Of a DNA stretch of 64,000 nt, positions 22,814-31,356 are shown piece by piece. The stretch lies in the NCBI RefSeq assembly GCF_001297015.1, contig NZ_LIGE01000031.1, positions 1 through 64,000 on the forward strand, in the 5' to 3' direction. Source of the DNA: Pseudomonas sp. RIT-PI-r. GTDB lineage: Bacteria > Pseudomonadota > Gammaproteobacteria > Pseudomonadales > Pseudomonadaceae. Position 1 is the first letter of the stretch; the number at the start of each line of letters is the position of its first letter. The notes under the pieces are model-generated. The model saw only the letters and a program-made list of their open reading frames with translations, was not told the origin of the DNA and searched no databases. The translations under genes and the position numbers were made by a program.

Positions 22814-24123
22814 GTACCGCCGCGGTGAAGATCACCGAAGCTGAGATCAAGCGCCAAGTGGCCGGCACCGTACAGGACGTACGCGACATTGAGAATAAGG
22901 GCCTGTACCTGCGCTTCAACAAGGCTCGAACCGGTGGCTCGTGGTACCTGGTGTTGAAGGGCAAGTGGAATCCCATCGGCACGTTCCCCGAGCTGACTCA
23001 CAAACAGGTTGTAGCGGCGCTGCCGTCGCTTCGGCTGCGTCTGGCCGCCGGGGAGGGCGCGAGCCTGTCGAAGTGGAACGCTGTTGGCGAACTGCTGGAC
23101 TGGTTCGCTGATCGCATGTCGCGCGATCGCAATCTGTCGACCAAACGCAAAAACACCGGCGCCTCTATCATCAAGTGCCACCTGAAACCGCGCCTCGGCG
23201 AGCTGCCCCTGATCGGCATCGACAAGGCCGCTCTCGACACCCTGCTGATGTGGCCGCTGCAGGAGACGGTTTCCATCGACTACGTGCGTTCCGCGTTTCA
23301 GCTGTTGGCCTTGTCATTCCGGCAAGCGGCCAAGCTGGGGATGATCACGTCCAACCCGATGGCAGCGATCCGGTTCAACGACTTCTCCAAGGCAAAGGTC
23401 GGCATCAAGCCGTCCCGTCTGCGCGGCGTTCAGTTGGAAGGCCTGCTCGGGCAACTGGCCGAAGTCATGAGCACCGCGCCGCTGGATTCGATGCTCGCAC
23501 TGATGATGCTCTGCCATGGCACGCGGATCGGTGAAACCCGGATGGCGCGCTGGTCGCACATCAGCCTGGCCGAACGTGAATGGTTCATCCCGGCCGAGAA
23601 CACGAAAACCGGCGTCGAGCATCACCTGCCCCTGACCGAGCAGGTTTGCACGCTGCTGACCCGATACCGAGAAAGTCAGTACGCCCGAGGCTATGACGGC
23701 CAATGCCTGTTCCCTGCGCGCAATGGCAAGGCGCTGGGCGAGGCACAAGGCTGCGCCGTGTTCCGTCGGTTGGGAAAGGGCGAGTGGACCAGTCACGACT
23801 TGCGCAAGGTGGCGCGCACTGGCTGGGCAGATCTCGGCATCGACCACCTGATTGGCGAGCTGCTAATCAACCACGCGATGGGGCACAACGTGAAGGTTTA
23901 CATCCAGTCGGACGTAATGAGCCGCAAGCGGGATGCCCTTGAAAAGTGGCACGCACATCTAGATCAGAAAGGCTTTGCAGCGATTCATGGATTGACCGGC
24001 TTTAGATTTGAAGATTCCGGTAATTCGCTGCGAGCCACAGACCATAAGGCCTGCAAGGCCATTGAAGAAACAACCATAGGCGAGGTTTCAAATCATGCAA
24101 AAAGGGCGAGTGCCTGGCTTTAA
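22810..24123 (+). CDS. Second tyrosine recombinase, in the nin-like region
   Basis: A 437-residue protein. An integrase-type N-terminal region is followed by a catalytic domain with the full residue set: Arg in CHGTRIGETRMARW, Lys in NTKTGVEHHLPL, His-x-x-Arg in TSHDLRKVART, His in NHAMGHN and Tyr in VKVYIQSD. It is embedded in the rightward early operon (ATGA overlap upstream), far from both att sites. A role in resolving replication or recombination intermediates is more likely than integration; this is inference. Confidence 0.88.
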   Translation: MSTAAVKITEAEIKRQVAGTVQDVRDIENKGLYLRFNKARTGGSWYLVLKGKWNPIGTFPELTHKQVVAALPSLRLRLAAGEGASLSKWNAVGELLDWFADRMSRDRNLSTKRKNTGASIIKCHLKPRLGELPLIGIDKAALDTLLMWPLQETVSIDYVRSAFQLLALSFRQAAKLGMITSNPMAAIRFNDFSKAKVGIKPSRLRGVQLEGLLGQLAEVMSTAPLDSMLALMMLCHGTRIGETRMARWSHISLAEREWFIPAENTKTGVEHHLPLTEQVCTLLTRYRESQYARGYDGQCLFPARNGKALGEAQGCAVFRRLGKGEWTSHDLRKVARTGWADLGIDHLIGELLINHAMGHNVKVYIQSDVMSRKRDALEKWHAHLDQKGFAAIHGLTGFRFEDSGNSLRATDHKACKAIEETTIGEVSNHAKRASAWL

Positions 24124-24415
24124 GCGAGAACGGATCGAGCTGGAGCCTTGCTCGATCTGCGCGGGGAACGCGGTGGTTAAAGGGCTGTTTTATGAGCTGG
24201 TTTGCACTGATTGCAACGGCTCAGGTTGGGTTGTTTGGGGGAGCAAGTTGGTCCTTTCTTCCGACGAGTTGGTCACTCAACTGAGTTTCAAATTGCAGCA
24301 CGCTCAACGTGAAATTTCAGCGCTGAAAGGTTCACCGCTGATGAGCGAACCACAAAGCCAATACGAACGATCGAACCGCCTGGGGGCGGGCGGCACAAAT
24401 TACACAGGGGATTGA
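24095..24415 (+). CDS. Small zinc-finger-like phage protein
   Basis: A 106-residue protein with CSIC...CTDCNGSGW, a DnaJ-like CxxC...CxxCxGxG pattern at about residues 19-43, followed by a helical tail. It overlaps the recombinase 3' end by 29 nt in another frame. Probably binds zinc; role unknown. Confidence 0.65.
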   Translation: MQKGRVPGFKRERIELEPCSICAGNAVVKGLFYELVCTDCNGSGWVVWGSKLVLSSDELVTQLSFKLQHAQREISALKGSPLMSEPQSQYERSNRLGAGGTNYTGD

Positions 24416-24419
24416 AGGA

Positions 24420-24809
24420 ATGATGATTCGTAAGCCGGCAGGGCGTCCTTTGGGAGACACCGAGTATCTGCTAGAACAGTGGGGTTGGTGGAGGATGGAT
24501 GGAATGGGAGTTCCTGGTTATACGTCTCCAACTTTAGCGCTGATGCGCCAAGCAGTGGGCCAGCCAGTGGCAAGCAAGAACTACTGCATCACTGATGACT
24601 GGGCAATCGCCATCGACAATGCCGTGGCTAAGCTCACGCATCGTGATCAGCAGATGGGCGACATTGTCTGGCTGTACTACGGCGCGAAATGGTCCATGGT
24701 GCGAGTGGGAAAGCATTACGGCATCAGTGAAGGAAAGGCGAGAGAATTGGCGAGGGCCGGGGCTGCCTGGATTGATTGCGCGGTTAGTGAAGCTCGCGAT
24801 GCAGCTTAA
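24420..24809 (+). CDS. Late antiterminator Q (Phage_antitermQ family)
   Basis: A 129-residue protein with the family opening RPLGDTEYLLEQWGWWRMDG and an HTH-like end (VRVGKHYGISEGKARELARAG). In lambdoid phages Q modifies RNA polymerase so it reads through terminators into the late genes. Last gene of the early rightward operon. Terminators at 25600-25668 and the late genes follow. Confidence 0.88.
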   Translation: MMIRKPAGRPLGDTEYLLEQWGWWRMDGMGVPGYTSPTLALMRQAVGQPVASKNYCITDDWAIAIDNAVAKLTHRDQQMGDIVWLYYGAKWSMVRVGKHYGISEGKARELARAGAAWIDCAVSEARDAA

Positions 24810-24989
24810 TCGTACAAGTTCATTGCCGCTCTCTTGATAGTCTTTTAAAATAACTGCTTCAGTTGTTTTTTGTAAGTTTAGGATTGTGTTTCATTGGAGG
24901 TGCAGGGCTGTTGTGTGGCCTCCCGGTAACTGTTGGCCTATTTTCTGTAAGTGGTTCAAGTGAATAGGACTTTTTAGATTATAAGGACT

Positions 24990-25508
24990 TTGAAATTGTA
25001 CGATAATGTAATTGTGACAATTGGTTTGGTGAGTGGCGTCGCTACGATAATAAGTCTGCTGATCGACAAAGCAGGTTACGGCACTAAGAAATACCATGCA
25101 GCATACGTGTTCTTTGTCGCCGTCTTGGCATCGTTTTTTTCATACGACTCACTTGAGGCGAAAGCCAAAAATCAAGAGCTACAAGCGAGGATCGAACTTA
25201 TCACAACGATTGAGTACAGGGCTGGGCAGGTCTTAGATAATACTGCAAGGACTAGCGAAGGTGAGAAGAGAGGGTTCGTATTTGCAGCTCTTGCTTTCTT
25301 AGAACGTAACAAAGACTCTGTACCCGATTCTTATGCTCTAGCTCGACAGTTCGCAGTTGCAAGTGGAGTATTAGAGAACAAACAAGAAGGTGGTGTTGAG
25401 AGGTTGCATCAAACTTGGCGCTTGAGGGACGCCTCAGATGCGATGGAGTCATTGTTAAACGGACTGTCTGCTGGCAAGGCGTATGAACGAGGGACGGTTT
25501 TTAGGTGA
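24990..25508 (+). CDS. AT-rich cargo gene: two-span membrane protein
   Basis: A 172-residue protein from TTG 24990 (AAGG upstream). Two hydrophobic spans lie at about 7-25 and 37-50, followed by a helical, charged region. More AT-rich than the neighbouring Q and holin genes, and separated from Q by 180 nt. It resembles the other membrane cargo of this prophage in layout. Function unknown. Confidence 0.6.
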   Translation: MKLYDNVIVTIGLVSGVATIISLLIDKAGYGTKKYHAAYVFFVAVLASFFSYDSLEAKAKNQELQARIELITTIEYRAGQVLDNTARTSEGEKRGFVFAALAFLERNKDSVPDSYALARQFAVASGVLENKQEGGVERLHQTWRLRDASDAMESLLNGLSAGKAYERGTVFR

Positions 25509-25599
25509 GCAAAAATTATAGGGAAATAGCTTTTCCGCGCGGAATAGATTTGTTTTTATAGCAGCGTGAATTGCTGTGAACGCAGCGAGACGCTTTCAA

Positions 25600-25627
25600 A
25601 AACCCGGCCATTGAGTCGGGTTTTTTT
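25600..25627 (+). terminator. Intrinsic terminator upstream of the late genes
   Basis: AAACCCG/CGGGTTT stem (25600-25606 with 25617-25623) with a run of T residues. A plausible target for Q antitermination. Confidence 0.75.
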
Positions 25628-25639
25628 GTACCTTCTTAC

Positions 25640-25666
25640 AAGCCCTGCCATTGAGCGGGGCTTTTT
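25640..25666 (+). terminator. Second tandem terminator before the holin
   Basis: AAGCCC/GGGCTT stem (25640-25645 with 25658-25663) followed by T residues. Confidence 0.7.
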
Positions 25667-25745
25667 CGTTTTCGGCCCCATGCCTGGCTCTTTGCTCCGC
25701 GCGGATGACAGTGACATGAAGGCCGAATCTATTTGAGGACTGCAG

Positions 25746-26066
25746 ATGAATACGGAGCATCAGGCTCTCGCCGACGTACCCCTTTGGCTGTTGATATTGC
25801 TGAGCATGGCGGGCCTGTCGGGGGAGATGTTGAGAGCCTCCGGCAGCGACCTCGGGTTACGGCAGATCTTGCAGCGAGTGGCCTTACGTTTTCTTGCGTC
25901 AGGTCTGCTGGGAATGGCGACACTGCTGCTAGCGATGGCGCTCTGGAACAACTTCTACCTGGCTGCCGGATTAGGCATCGTCATTGCGGTGATTGGTGCC
26001 GATGTGGCTGGTGGTCTGTACACCCAGTTCTTGGCAAAGAAAGCAGGCGTTCAAGTCGACGAGTAA
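25746..26066 (+). CDS. Phage holin
   Basis: A 106-residue protein with about three hydrophobic segments (LWLLILLSMAGLSG, LASGLLGMATLLLAMALW, AAGLGIVIAVIGADVAGGL) and a charged C-terminus. Layout and place before the terminase genes match LydA/holin_3-type holins of Pseudomonas phages. It would form the inner-membrane lesion that releases the endolysin. The endolysin and spanins are far downstream after the tail genes. Confidence 0.75.
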   Translation: MNTEHQALADVPLWLLILLSMAGLSGEMLRASGSDLGLRQILQRVALRFLASGLLGMATLLLAMALWNNFYLAAGLGIVIAVIGADVAGGLYTQFLAKKAGVQVDE

Positions 26067-26102
26067 GTCGCTGACAATCAATTATTCCAAGGAAATCGGC
26101 AA

Positions 26103-26441
26103 ATGCATATTCGAGTGATAGGCGATGACGGGAAGGAGTTGTGGGTAAAAGGCGAGACCGGCGGCGTAATGGGACTGCCCTACCGCCGGGGTGGTGCGCT
26201 AGATAAGCTCATCGTGGAGCTAGAGTCAGCTCTGCAGAAGGCGCTTGAGGCTCAGGTCAACATTGCTGTTCACTCAGTGGCTTTGCTTGTGAGTGACGAA
26301 GTCAGCGAGATGCTGGCAAAGGGAAACATGCCACCCAATGATGTGGTTTTAAGCAATAACCTGGCCCCTGATGACCAAGGCGAACTCCGATTTCGAGTCG
26401 ATATCAAGTATCAATCTGTCGCATTTCAGAATGAGACCTGA
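26103..26441 (+). CDS. Phage hypothetical protein
   Basis: A 112-residue soluble protein, AAGGAAA upstream of the ATG. The amphipathic middle (LDKLIVELESALQKALEAQ) is probably helical. Its 3' end overlaps the convergent gene at 26404 by 38 nt. Not recognised. Confidence 0.6.
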   Translation: MHIRVIGDDGKELWVKGETGGVMGLPYRRGGALDKLIVELESALQKALEAQVNIAVHSVALLVSDEVSEMLAKGNMPPNDVVLSNNLAPDDQGELRFRVDIKYQSVAFQNET

Positions 26442-26652
26442 CTGCGTAACAGCCGAATTCTTCTATTGCGGAAAGTACCTCGTTTTTGTCGAGCCCTGTG
26501 GGCAGCTTGTCGAAGTCGGAATCGAAGTCACGTTGATAGCTTATGCCCTTCAAAAAGTCAGGGGGTACAGCTGAGAGTTTTTTAATGTCTTGGCCGCGTC
26601 TAACGATCAGGCATTTCTCAAGCTCATCATCACGGTAAATGTCTAGTTGCAT
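26404..26652 (-). CDS. Minus-strand hypothetical protein in the late region
   Basis: An 82-residue acidic protein with AAGGAT before the ATG. One of few minus-strand genes in the right half, tail-to-tail and overlapping its neighbour. It could be expressed in the lysogen. Not recognised. Confidence 0.5.
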   Translation of the reverse strand: MQLDIYRDDELEKCLIVRRGQDIKKLSAVPPDFLKGISYQRDFDSDFDKLPTGLDKNEVLSAIEEFGCYAVRSHSEMRQIDT

Positions 26653-26680
26653 TTCAAGATCCTTTTATGAAGGCAACGGG

Positions 26681-26851
26681 ATGAAGCCTCCGATCAGCCT
26701 TCCTCGGCAAGTCACCGTCGAGGAAGATCTTGGGATGCTAGCAATTTGTATGAGAAATCTCATTGATCCGACACGACCTGGACCAGATATCGGCGGGGAC
26801 CCTGGGGTTATCCGGAGGGTACGGGGTCGGAAACCCGCGGGAAAGCGTTAG
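26681..26851 (+). CDS. Small hypothetical protein
   Basis: A 56-residue frame from the ATG at 26681 with AAGG 7 nt upstream; basic C-terminus (RRVRGRKPAGKR). Not recognised. Confidence 0.4.
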   Translation: MKPPISLPRQVTVEEDLGMLAICMRNLIDPTRPGPDIGGDPGVIRRVRGRKPAGKR

Positions 26852-26870
26852 CCACAGGGCTGGAAAGTTA

Positions 26871-27070
26871 GTTGACAGTGGTTGACAGGTTGACAAGAAA
26901 TTCTGTGTTTCCAGCGACAGGGTTCGCGTGATCCAAACAGTGTTTTGTAGTGAAGTAACCCCCCGGTTCTATTGGGCTGTATAGCCTTTTCATGCCTGTT
27001 CATTTTCTTAAACAGCAGCCCCGGCGCAATGGTCGGAAGGCCTGTCAACTAAGCCGGGTTAGTTGACAGG
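26871..27070. promoter_or_regulatory. Candidate cos/terminase-binding region with GTTGACA repeats
   Basis: GTTGACAG at 26871 and 26881, GTTGACAA at 26889, and a perfect 12-bp inverted repeat (27041-27052 with 27059-27070) each arm of which carries the same heptamer. It sits in the 250-nt gap directly before the small terminase gene, where lambda-type cos sites lie. Confidence 0.5.
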
Positions 27071-27098
27071 CTTAACAAGCCACGACGATGGAGGCCGC

Positions 27099-27668
27099 AT
27101 GGCTTTTGTAACTCGCAAGGAGTACTGCGAGCTGAAGGGGTGGTCGAGGCAGTACGTCGGCAAACTGGTCAAGAATGAACGACTGGTTCTGAACGCCACC
27201 GGGAAGATTGATGTGGAGGCCAGCGAGAAGCTTCTGGCCATGACGAGCGACCCGAGCAAGGCCGCCGTCGCCGCTCGACATGAGCGCAATCGCCCGAAGC
27301 GGGGGGATCAGCCACCGCTGGAAATAGTCATCGCAGACTTTGTAGATGACCCCTCTGGTCAGGTGCCCGACTTTCAAAAGTCACGCGCGCTTCGTGAGCA
27401 CTACCTGTCGCTTCAGGAAAAAAACAACTTCCTTAAAGCCCAGGGCACTCTGGTAGAGCGCAAAGCGGTCGAAGATGCGGCCTATAACGCCGGTCGCTTA
27501 CTGCGCGATCTTTTGCTTGGAATGGCTCCACAGCTATCGCCTGAACTGGCCTCGCTGTCTGATCCATGGCAAATCGAAAAGCGTCTGACGGCGGCTTTGC
27601 GACAAACACTGGAAGATGCTGAGCGCCTGTCAGCAGCAGATCTAGAACAAGCCATTACCCCGAGCTAA
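27099..27668 (+). CDS. Terminase small subunit (Nu1-like role)
   Basis: A 189-residue protein from the ATG at 27099 (GGAGG 5 nt upstream). The N-terminus has a MerR/Nu1-type winged HTH (FVTRKEYCELKGWSRQYVGKLVKNERLV). A helical region and a C-terminal tail that would contact the large subunit follow. It should recognise the cos region just upstream and load the GpA-type motor encoded next. Confidence 0.82.
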   Translation: MAFVTRKEYCELKGWSRQYVGKLVKNERLVLNATGKIDVEASEKLLAMTSDPSKAAVAARHERNRPKRGDQPPLEIVIADFVDDPSGQVPDFQKSRALREHYLSLQEKNNFLKAQGTLVERKAVEDAAYNAGRLLRDLLLGMAPQLSPELASLSDPWQIEKRLTAALRQTLEDAERLSAADLEQAITPS

Positions 27669-27672
27669 ACCT

Positions 27673-29667
27673 ATGTCCTTAGAAATGTCGAACGGTGCGA
27701 CGGTGTACCGCGAAGCGTATTTCCGTGGGCAGCGACCAGAGCCAGATGTCTGGATTGATCAGTGGGCCGACGAGTACATGCGCATTCCGCGCGACACGGG
27801 TGCGGCCGAGCCTGGTCAATACCACACTTCGCGCACCCCTTATGCGCGTGAGCCGATGCGCTGTCTGTCACCAGCCCACCCGTGCAAACGCGTGGTGACT
27901 ATGGTGGCTTCGCAGTTGATGAAAACGCAGATCGCCTTGAACTGGATCGGCGGCCTGATCCACATGGCCCCGTCCAACATCCTGACGTTGTTGCCCAGCC
28001 TTGGGTTGGCCAAGCGGGTATCTTCGCGGATTGGTAAAACCATCAAGGCTACGCCGGTTCTGCGTGAGCGCGTGGCGTCCAACCGCTCGCGAGATGCGCG
28101 CAACACCATGGACACGAAGGAGTTCGAGGGTGGTTCGCTGTACATCACCACGGCCGGTTCTGCGGCCAACCTGGCGGAGCTTTCCGCACGCTACATCTAC
28201 GGCGACGAGGTTGATCGCTGGAGTGTGGACGTGGGCGAAGAGGGCGACCCGGTCGAACTGGCCGAGACTCGCGGTAGTACTTTCGGCCGTAACGCAAAAT
28301 TTTACTTTTCCAGTTCGCCCACGGTCAGGGGGGCGTCCCGGATCGCTGATCTGTTTGAGGTCAGCGATCAGCGTTACTACTACGTGCCGTGCCCAACCTG
28401 TGAACACATGCAGGTTCTGGAGTGGGAGCGTTTGCATTACTCGGCGGATTTTCAGGTTGTGCATTACCAGTGTGCCGGCCCCGACTGCGACGTACTGATC
28501 GAGGAACGCTATAAGGGCGAGATGCTGGCGAAAGGGGAGTGGCGAGCACACACCCAGGGCGATGGCGAAACCATTGGTTTTAACTTGAATGCGTTGTACT
28601 CGCCGCCCGGCTGGACTGGTTGGGCCTCGTTGGCCAAGCAATTCGAGAAGGCTAAAAAGGCTCAGGCCAAAGGTGATCTGGAGCCGATGCAGGTGTTTTA
28701 TAACACTCGTCTGGCCAAGGTCTGGGATAGCGCTCAGGAGCAAACCTCGGCCGATGTGCTGAGGGATCGGGCGCGGCTGGAAAACTACGGGCTTGGCTCA
28801 ATGCCCGACGGCGTGTTGATGCTGACCGCTTCTGTTGACACCCAAGCCAACCGCCTGGAACTGATGGTGATGGGTTGGGGCGCTGGCATGGAGCGCTGGG
28901 TGGTCGACTTTCAAGTGATCTCCGGCGACCCCGCCGATGAGCGCACCTGGGCGGCGCTGGACGAGTTACTCAAGGCCCGTTACCGACACCCTTGTGGTGC
29001 TGAGCTGATGATCATGGCTACTGCGGTCGACTCCGGTGGTAACCACACGGATGAGGTCTATCAGTTCTGTCGTATGCGCCGCTGGCGCAGCGTGTTCGCC
29101 ATCAAGGGGGCGAGCAAGCGGGGCCGGCCGGTGATCGCGCAGCGACCTTCGATGGTCGACGTGACATGGAAGGGCCTGACTGAACGGCATGGCGCCGAGC
29201 TTTGGATTGTCGGTACCGACACGGCGAAGGACTGGATCTATAACCGCTATGTATTCGACACCGGCCCGGGAGCGCTGCACTTTGCCAACGACCTGCCGGA
29301 TGACTTTTTCGCCCAGTGCGTGGCTGAGCGCAAAGTCACCCGTTACGTCAGGGGGCATAAACGCATCGAATGGACCAAGGGCAAATCCGAGCGTAACGAA
29401 GCGCTCGATCTGTTGGTTTACAACCTCGCCATGGCCCATTACCTCGGCATCAATCGCTACCAGGATCACGATTGGGCGCGGATTCGGCAGGCGGTCAACG
29501 AGTCGGTTTCGGGCGATAGCAGCCAACCCGTTCAGAGCGAACGGCTCAGCCGGCCAGTCGTAACACCGGCAGCACCGCAGGCGCCGCAACCAGCCGTGAA
29601 ATCACGTCCGGCAGCCGCTCCCCCACAACGCCGCAGTTCCACCAGTGGCTACCTGAAGAGACGCTGA
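27673..29667 (+). CDS. Terminase large subunit, GpA family
   Basis: A 664-residue packaging motor. The family opening PDVWIDQWADEYMRIPRDTG is followed by the deviant Walker A region TMVASQLMKTQIALNWIGG (about residues 76-94). Walker B is YIYGDEVDRW (about 174-183). A cysteine-rich segment (CPTCEH...CAGPDCD) and a C-terminal nuclease domain follow. GpA enzymes cut at cos sites and pump DNA with ATP. Linked to the small subunit gene and gpW. Confidence 0.95.
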   Translation: MSLEMSNGATVYREAYFRGQRPEPDVWIDQWADEYMRIPRDTGAAEPGQYHTSRTPYAREPMRCLSPAHPCKRVVTMVASQLMKTQIALNWIGGLIHMAPSNILTLLPSLGLAKRVSSRIGKTIKATPVLRERVASNRSRDARNTMDTKEFEGGSLYITTAGSAANLAELSARYIYGDEVDRWSVDVGEEGDPVELAETRGSTFGRNAKFYFSSSPTVRGASRIADLFEVSDQRYYYVPCPTCEHMQVLEWERLHYSADFQVVHYQCAGPDCDVLIEERYKGEMLAKGEWRAHTQGDGETIGFNLNALYSPPGWTGWASLAKQFEKAKKAQAKGDLEPMQVFYNTRLAKVWDSAQEQTSADVLRDRARLENYGLGSMPDGVLMLTASVDTQANRLELMVMGWGAGMERWVVDFQVISGDPADERTWAALDELLKARYRHPCGAELMIMATAVDSGGNHTDEVYQFCRMRRWRSVFAIKGASKRGRPVIAQRPSMVDVTWKGLTERHGAELWIVGTDTAKDWIYNRYVFDTGPGALHFANDLPDDFFAQCVAERKVTRYVRGHKRIEWTKGKSERNEALDLLVYNLAMAHYLGINRYQDHDWARIRQAVNESVSGDSSQPVQSERLSRPVVTPAAPQAPQPAVKSRPAAAPPQRRSSTSGYLKRR

Positions 29668-29668
29668 T

Positions 29669-29875
29669 ATGTCATTTACGAAAAAGCACCTCGACGCGGT
29701 TGAGACGGCCATTGCTCGCGGTGAGAAAACTGTGCGCTACACCGACCGTACCGTGGAATACCGCACGGTCGATGAGCTGCTCAAGGCGCGCGAAGAAATA
29801 CGCTCGTCGCTGGCCAGCGCCGCCGGTCCACGTTCGCGCGTGGTTCGCCTTTATCACGGGGGCAGGGGACTTTAA
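29669..29875 (+). CDS. gpW-like head-tail connector
   Basis: A 68-residue protein with the gpW pattern (LDAVETAIARGEKTVRYTDR...YRTVDELLKAREEI). It sits between terminase and portal exactly as W does in lambda, abutting both. It is needed to complete the head so that the tail can attach. Confidence 0.88.
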   Translation: MSFTKKHLDAVETAIARGEKTVRYTDRTVEYRTVDELLKAREEIRSSLASAAGPRSRVVRLYHGGRGL

Positions 29876-31356
29876 TGGCCCGACATTTTCCGACGTTGAC
29901 CCGTAACGGCTTTGTGCTGCCGTCCAACATCAAGGCCAGTTACGAAGGCGCTGGTGAAGGCCGCCGATCCGCTAACTGGGACGCTCCCGACAACGGGATC
30001 AACAGCATCAACACCCCGGCACTGCGCAATTTGCGGTCGCGCTCCCGGGCAGCGGTTCGCAATGACCCGTATGCCTTCAACGTCATCGACAAGCGCGTCA
30101 GCAACCTGATCGGCACCGGCATCACCCCTCGGCCAGCGACCGATGATGATGCCCTGCGCAAGCTGCTGCAGGAGCTGTGGAGCGATTGGGTTGATGAGTC
30201 TGATGCGGATGACCGCACCGACTTTTACGGCCAGCAGGCGCTGGTGGCGCGCACGGTGGAAACATCGGGCGAGTGCTTCGTCCGATTGCGTCCTCGCAGT
30301 CGGGACGAAGGTTTGGCGGTTCCGCTGCAGTTGCAGATCCTGGCGCCGGAGTTCGTGCCGCACGACAAATTCGAGAGCACCAAGAACGGCAACGTCATCC
30401 GAGCCGGCATCGAGTTCACGCCCGGCGGCAAGCGGGTAGCGTATTGGATGTACCTGTCGCACCCGCGTGATGCGGCCTCGTTGAACGCCGGCTACAACCA
30501 GCTAGTGCGCGTCCCGGCCACGCAGGTGCTGCACATCTTCGAACCGGTCGAACCTGGCCAGTTGCGCGGTGTGCCGCGCTTGTCGCCGGTTCTGAAACGG
30601 CTACGCAGTTTGGACAACTACGACGACGCGGTGCTGTTCCGTCAGGAGGTGGCCAACCTGTTTGCCGGCTTCATCACTCGCCCCCCGCCGGAATCGGGAC
30701 CCATGCCGCGCGACCCGGTTACCGGTGCGCCACTGGTTACGGATCGCGATGGTTTTACGCCGATGGTCGCGCTCGAACCCGGCACCATGCAGGAACTCGG
30801 TCCGGGCGAAGAGGTGGAATTTTCCAAACCGCCGGACGCGGGCAACAACTACCCGGACTTCATGCGTCAGCAGTTGATGGCTGCAGCGGCGGGTAGCGGT
30901 ACGCCTTACGAGATCCTCACCGGCGACATGCGCGGCATCAACGATCGAGCGCTGCGGGTGGTACTCAACGAGTTTCGGCGTCGCCTGGAACAACTGCAGT
31001 TCAGCGTGTACGTGCATCAACTCTGCCGCCCGGTGCGGGCCGCGTGGATGGACATGGCGGTGCTGTCGGGTGTTCTGGTGCTGGACGATTACGCACAGAA
31101 GCGCCGCCAATACCTGCGCACCCGCTGGGTGCCGCAAGGCTGGGCTTACATCCAGCCGGTGCAGGACGTGCAGGCGCGAGCGATGGAGGTGAGAGCCGGT
31201 TTTTCGTCGCGCAGCGAGATGGTCCTGCGTACCGGCTACGACGCCGAAACGGTTGATCTGGAAAACGCCGCCGATCTGGCGCGCGCCACCTTATTGGGCC
31301 TCAACTACAACACCCTTGATGCCGTCGAAGACACCGACGACAAGGAGCAACCATGA
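29875..31356 (+). CDS. Portal protein, lambda gpB family
   Basis: A 493-residue portal. Visible landmarks are NLRSRSRAAVRNDPYAFNVI, HIFEPVEPGQLRGVP and GTPYEILTGDMRGINDRALR. It forms the dodecameric ring for DNA entry. It shares one base with the gpW stop and overlaps the protease start by 4 nt. Confidence 0.95.
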   Translation: MARHFPTLTRNGFVLPSNIKASYEGAGEGRRSANWDAPDNGINSINTPALRNLRSRSRAAVRNDPYAFNVIDKRVSNLIGTGITPRPATDDDALRKLLQELWSDWVDESDADDRTDFYGQQALVARTVETSGECFVRLRPRSRDEGLAVPLQLQILAPEFVPHDKFESTKNGNVIRAGIEFTPGGKRVAYWMYLSHPRDAASLNAGYNQLVRVPATQVLHIFEPVEPGQLRGVPRLSPVLKRLRSLDNYDDAVLFRQEVANLFAGFITRPPPESGPMPRDPVTGAPLVTDRDGFTPMVALEPGTMQELGPGEEVEFSKPPDAGNNYPDFMRQQLMAAAAGSGTPYEILTGDMRGINDRALRVVLNEFRRRLEQLQFSVYVHQLCRPVRAAWMDMAVLSGVLVLDDYAQKRRQYLRTRWVPQGWAYIQPVQDVQARAMEVRAGFSSRSEMVLRTGYDAETVDLENAADLARATLLGLNYNTLDAVEDTDDKEQP

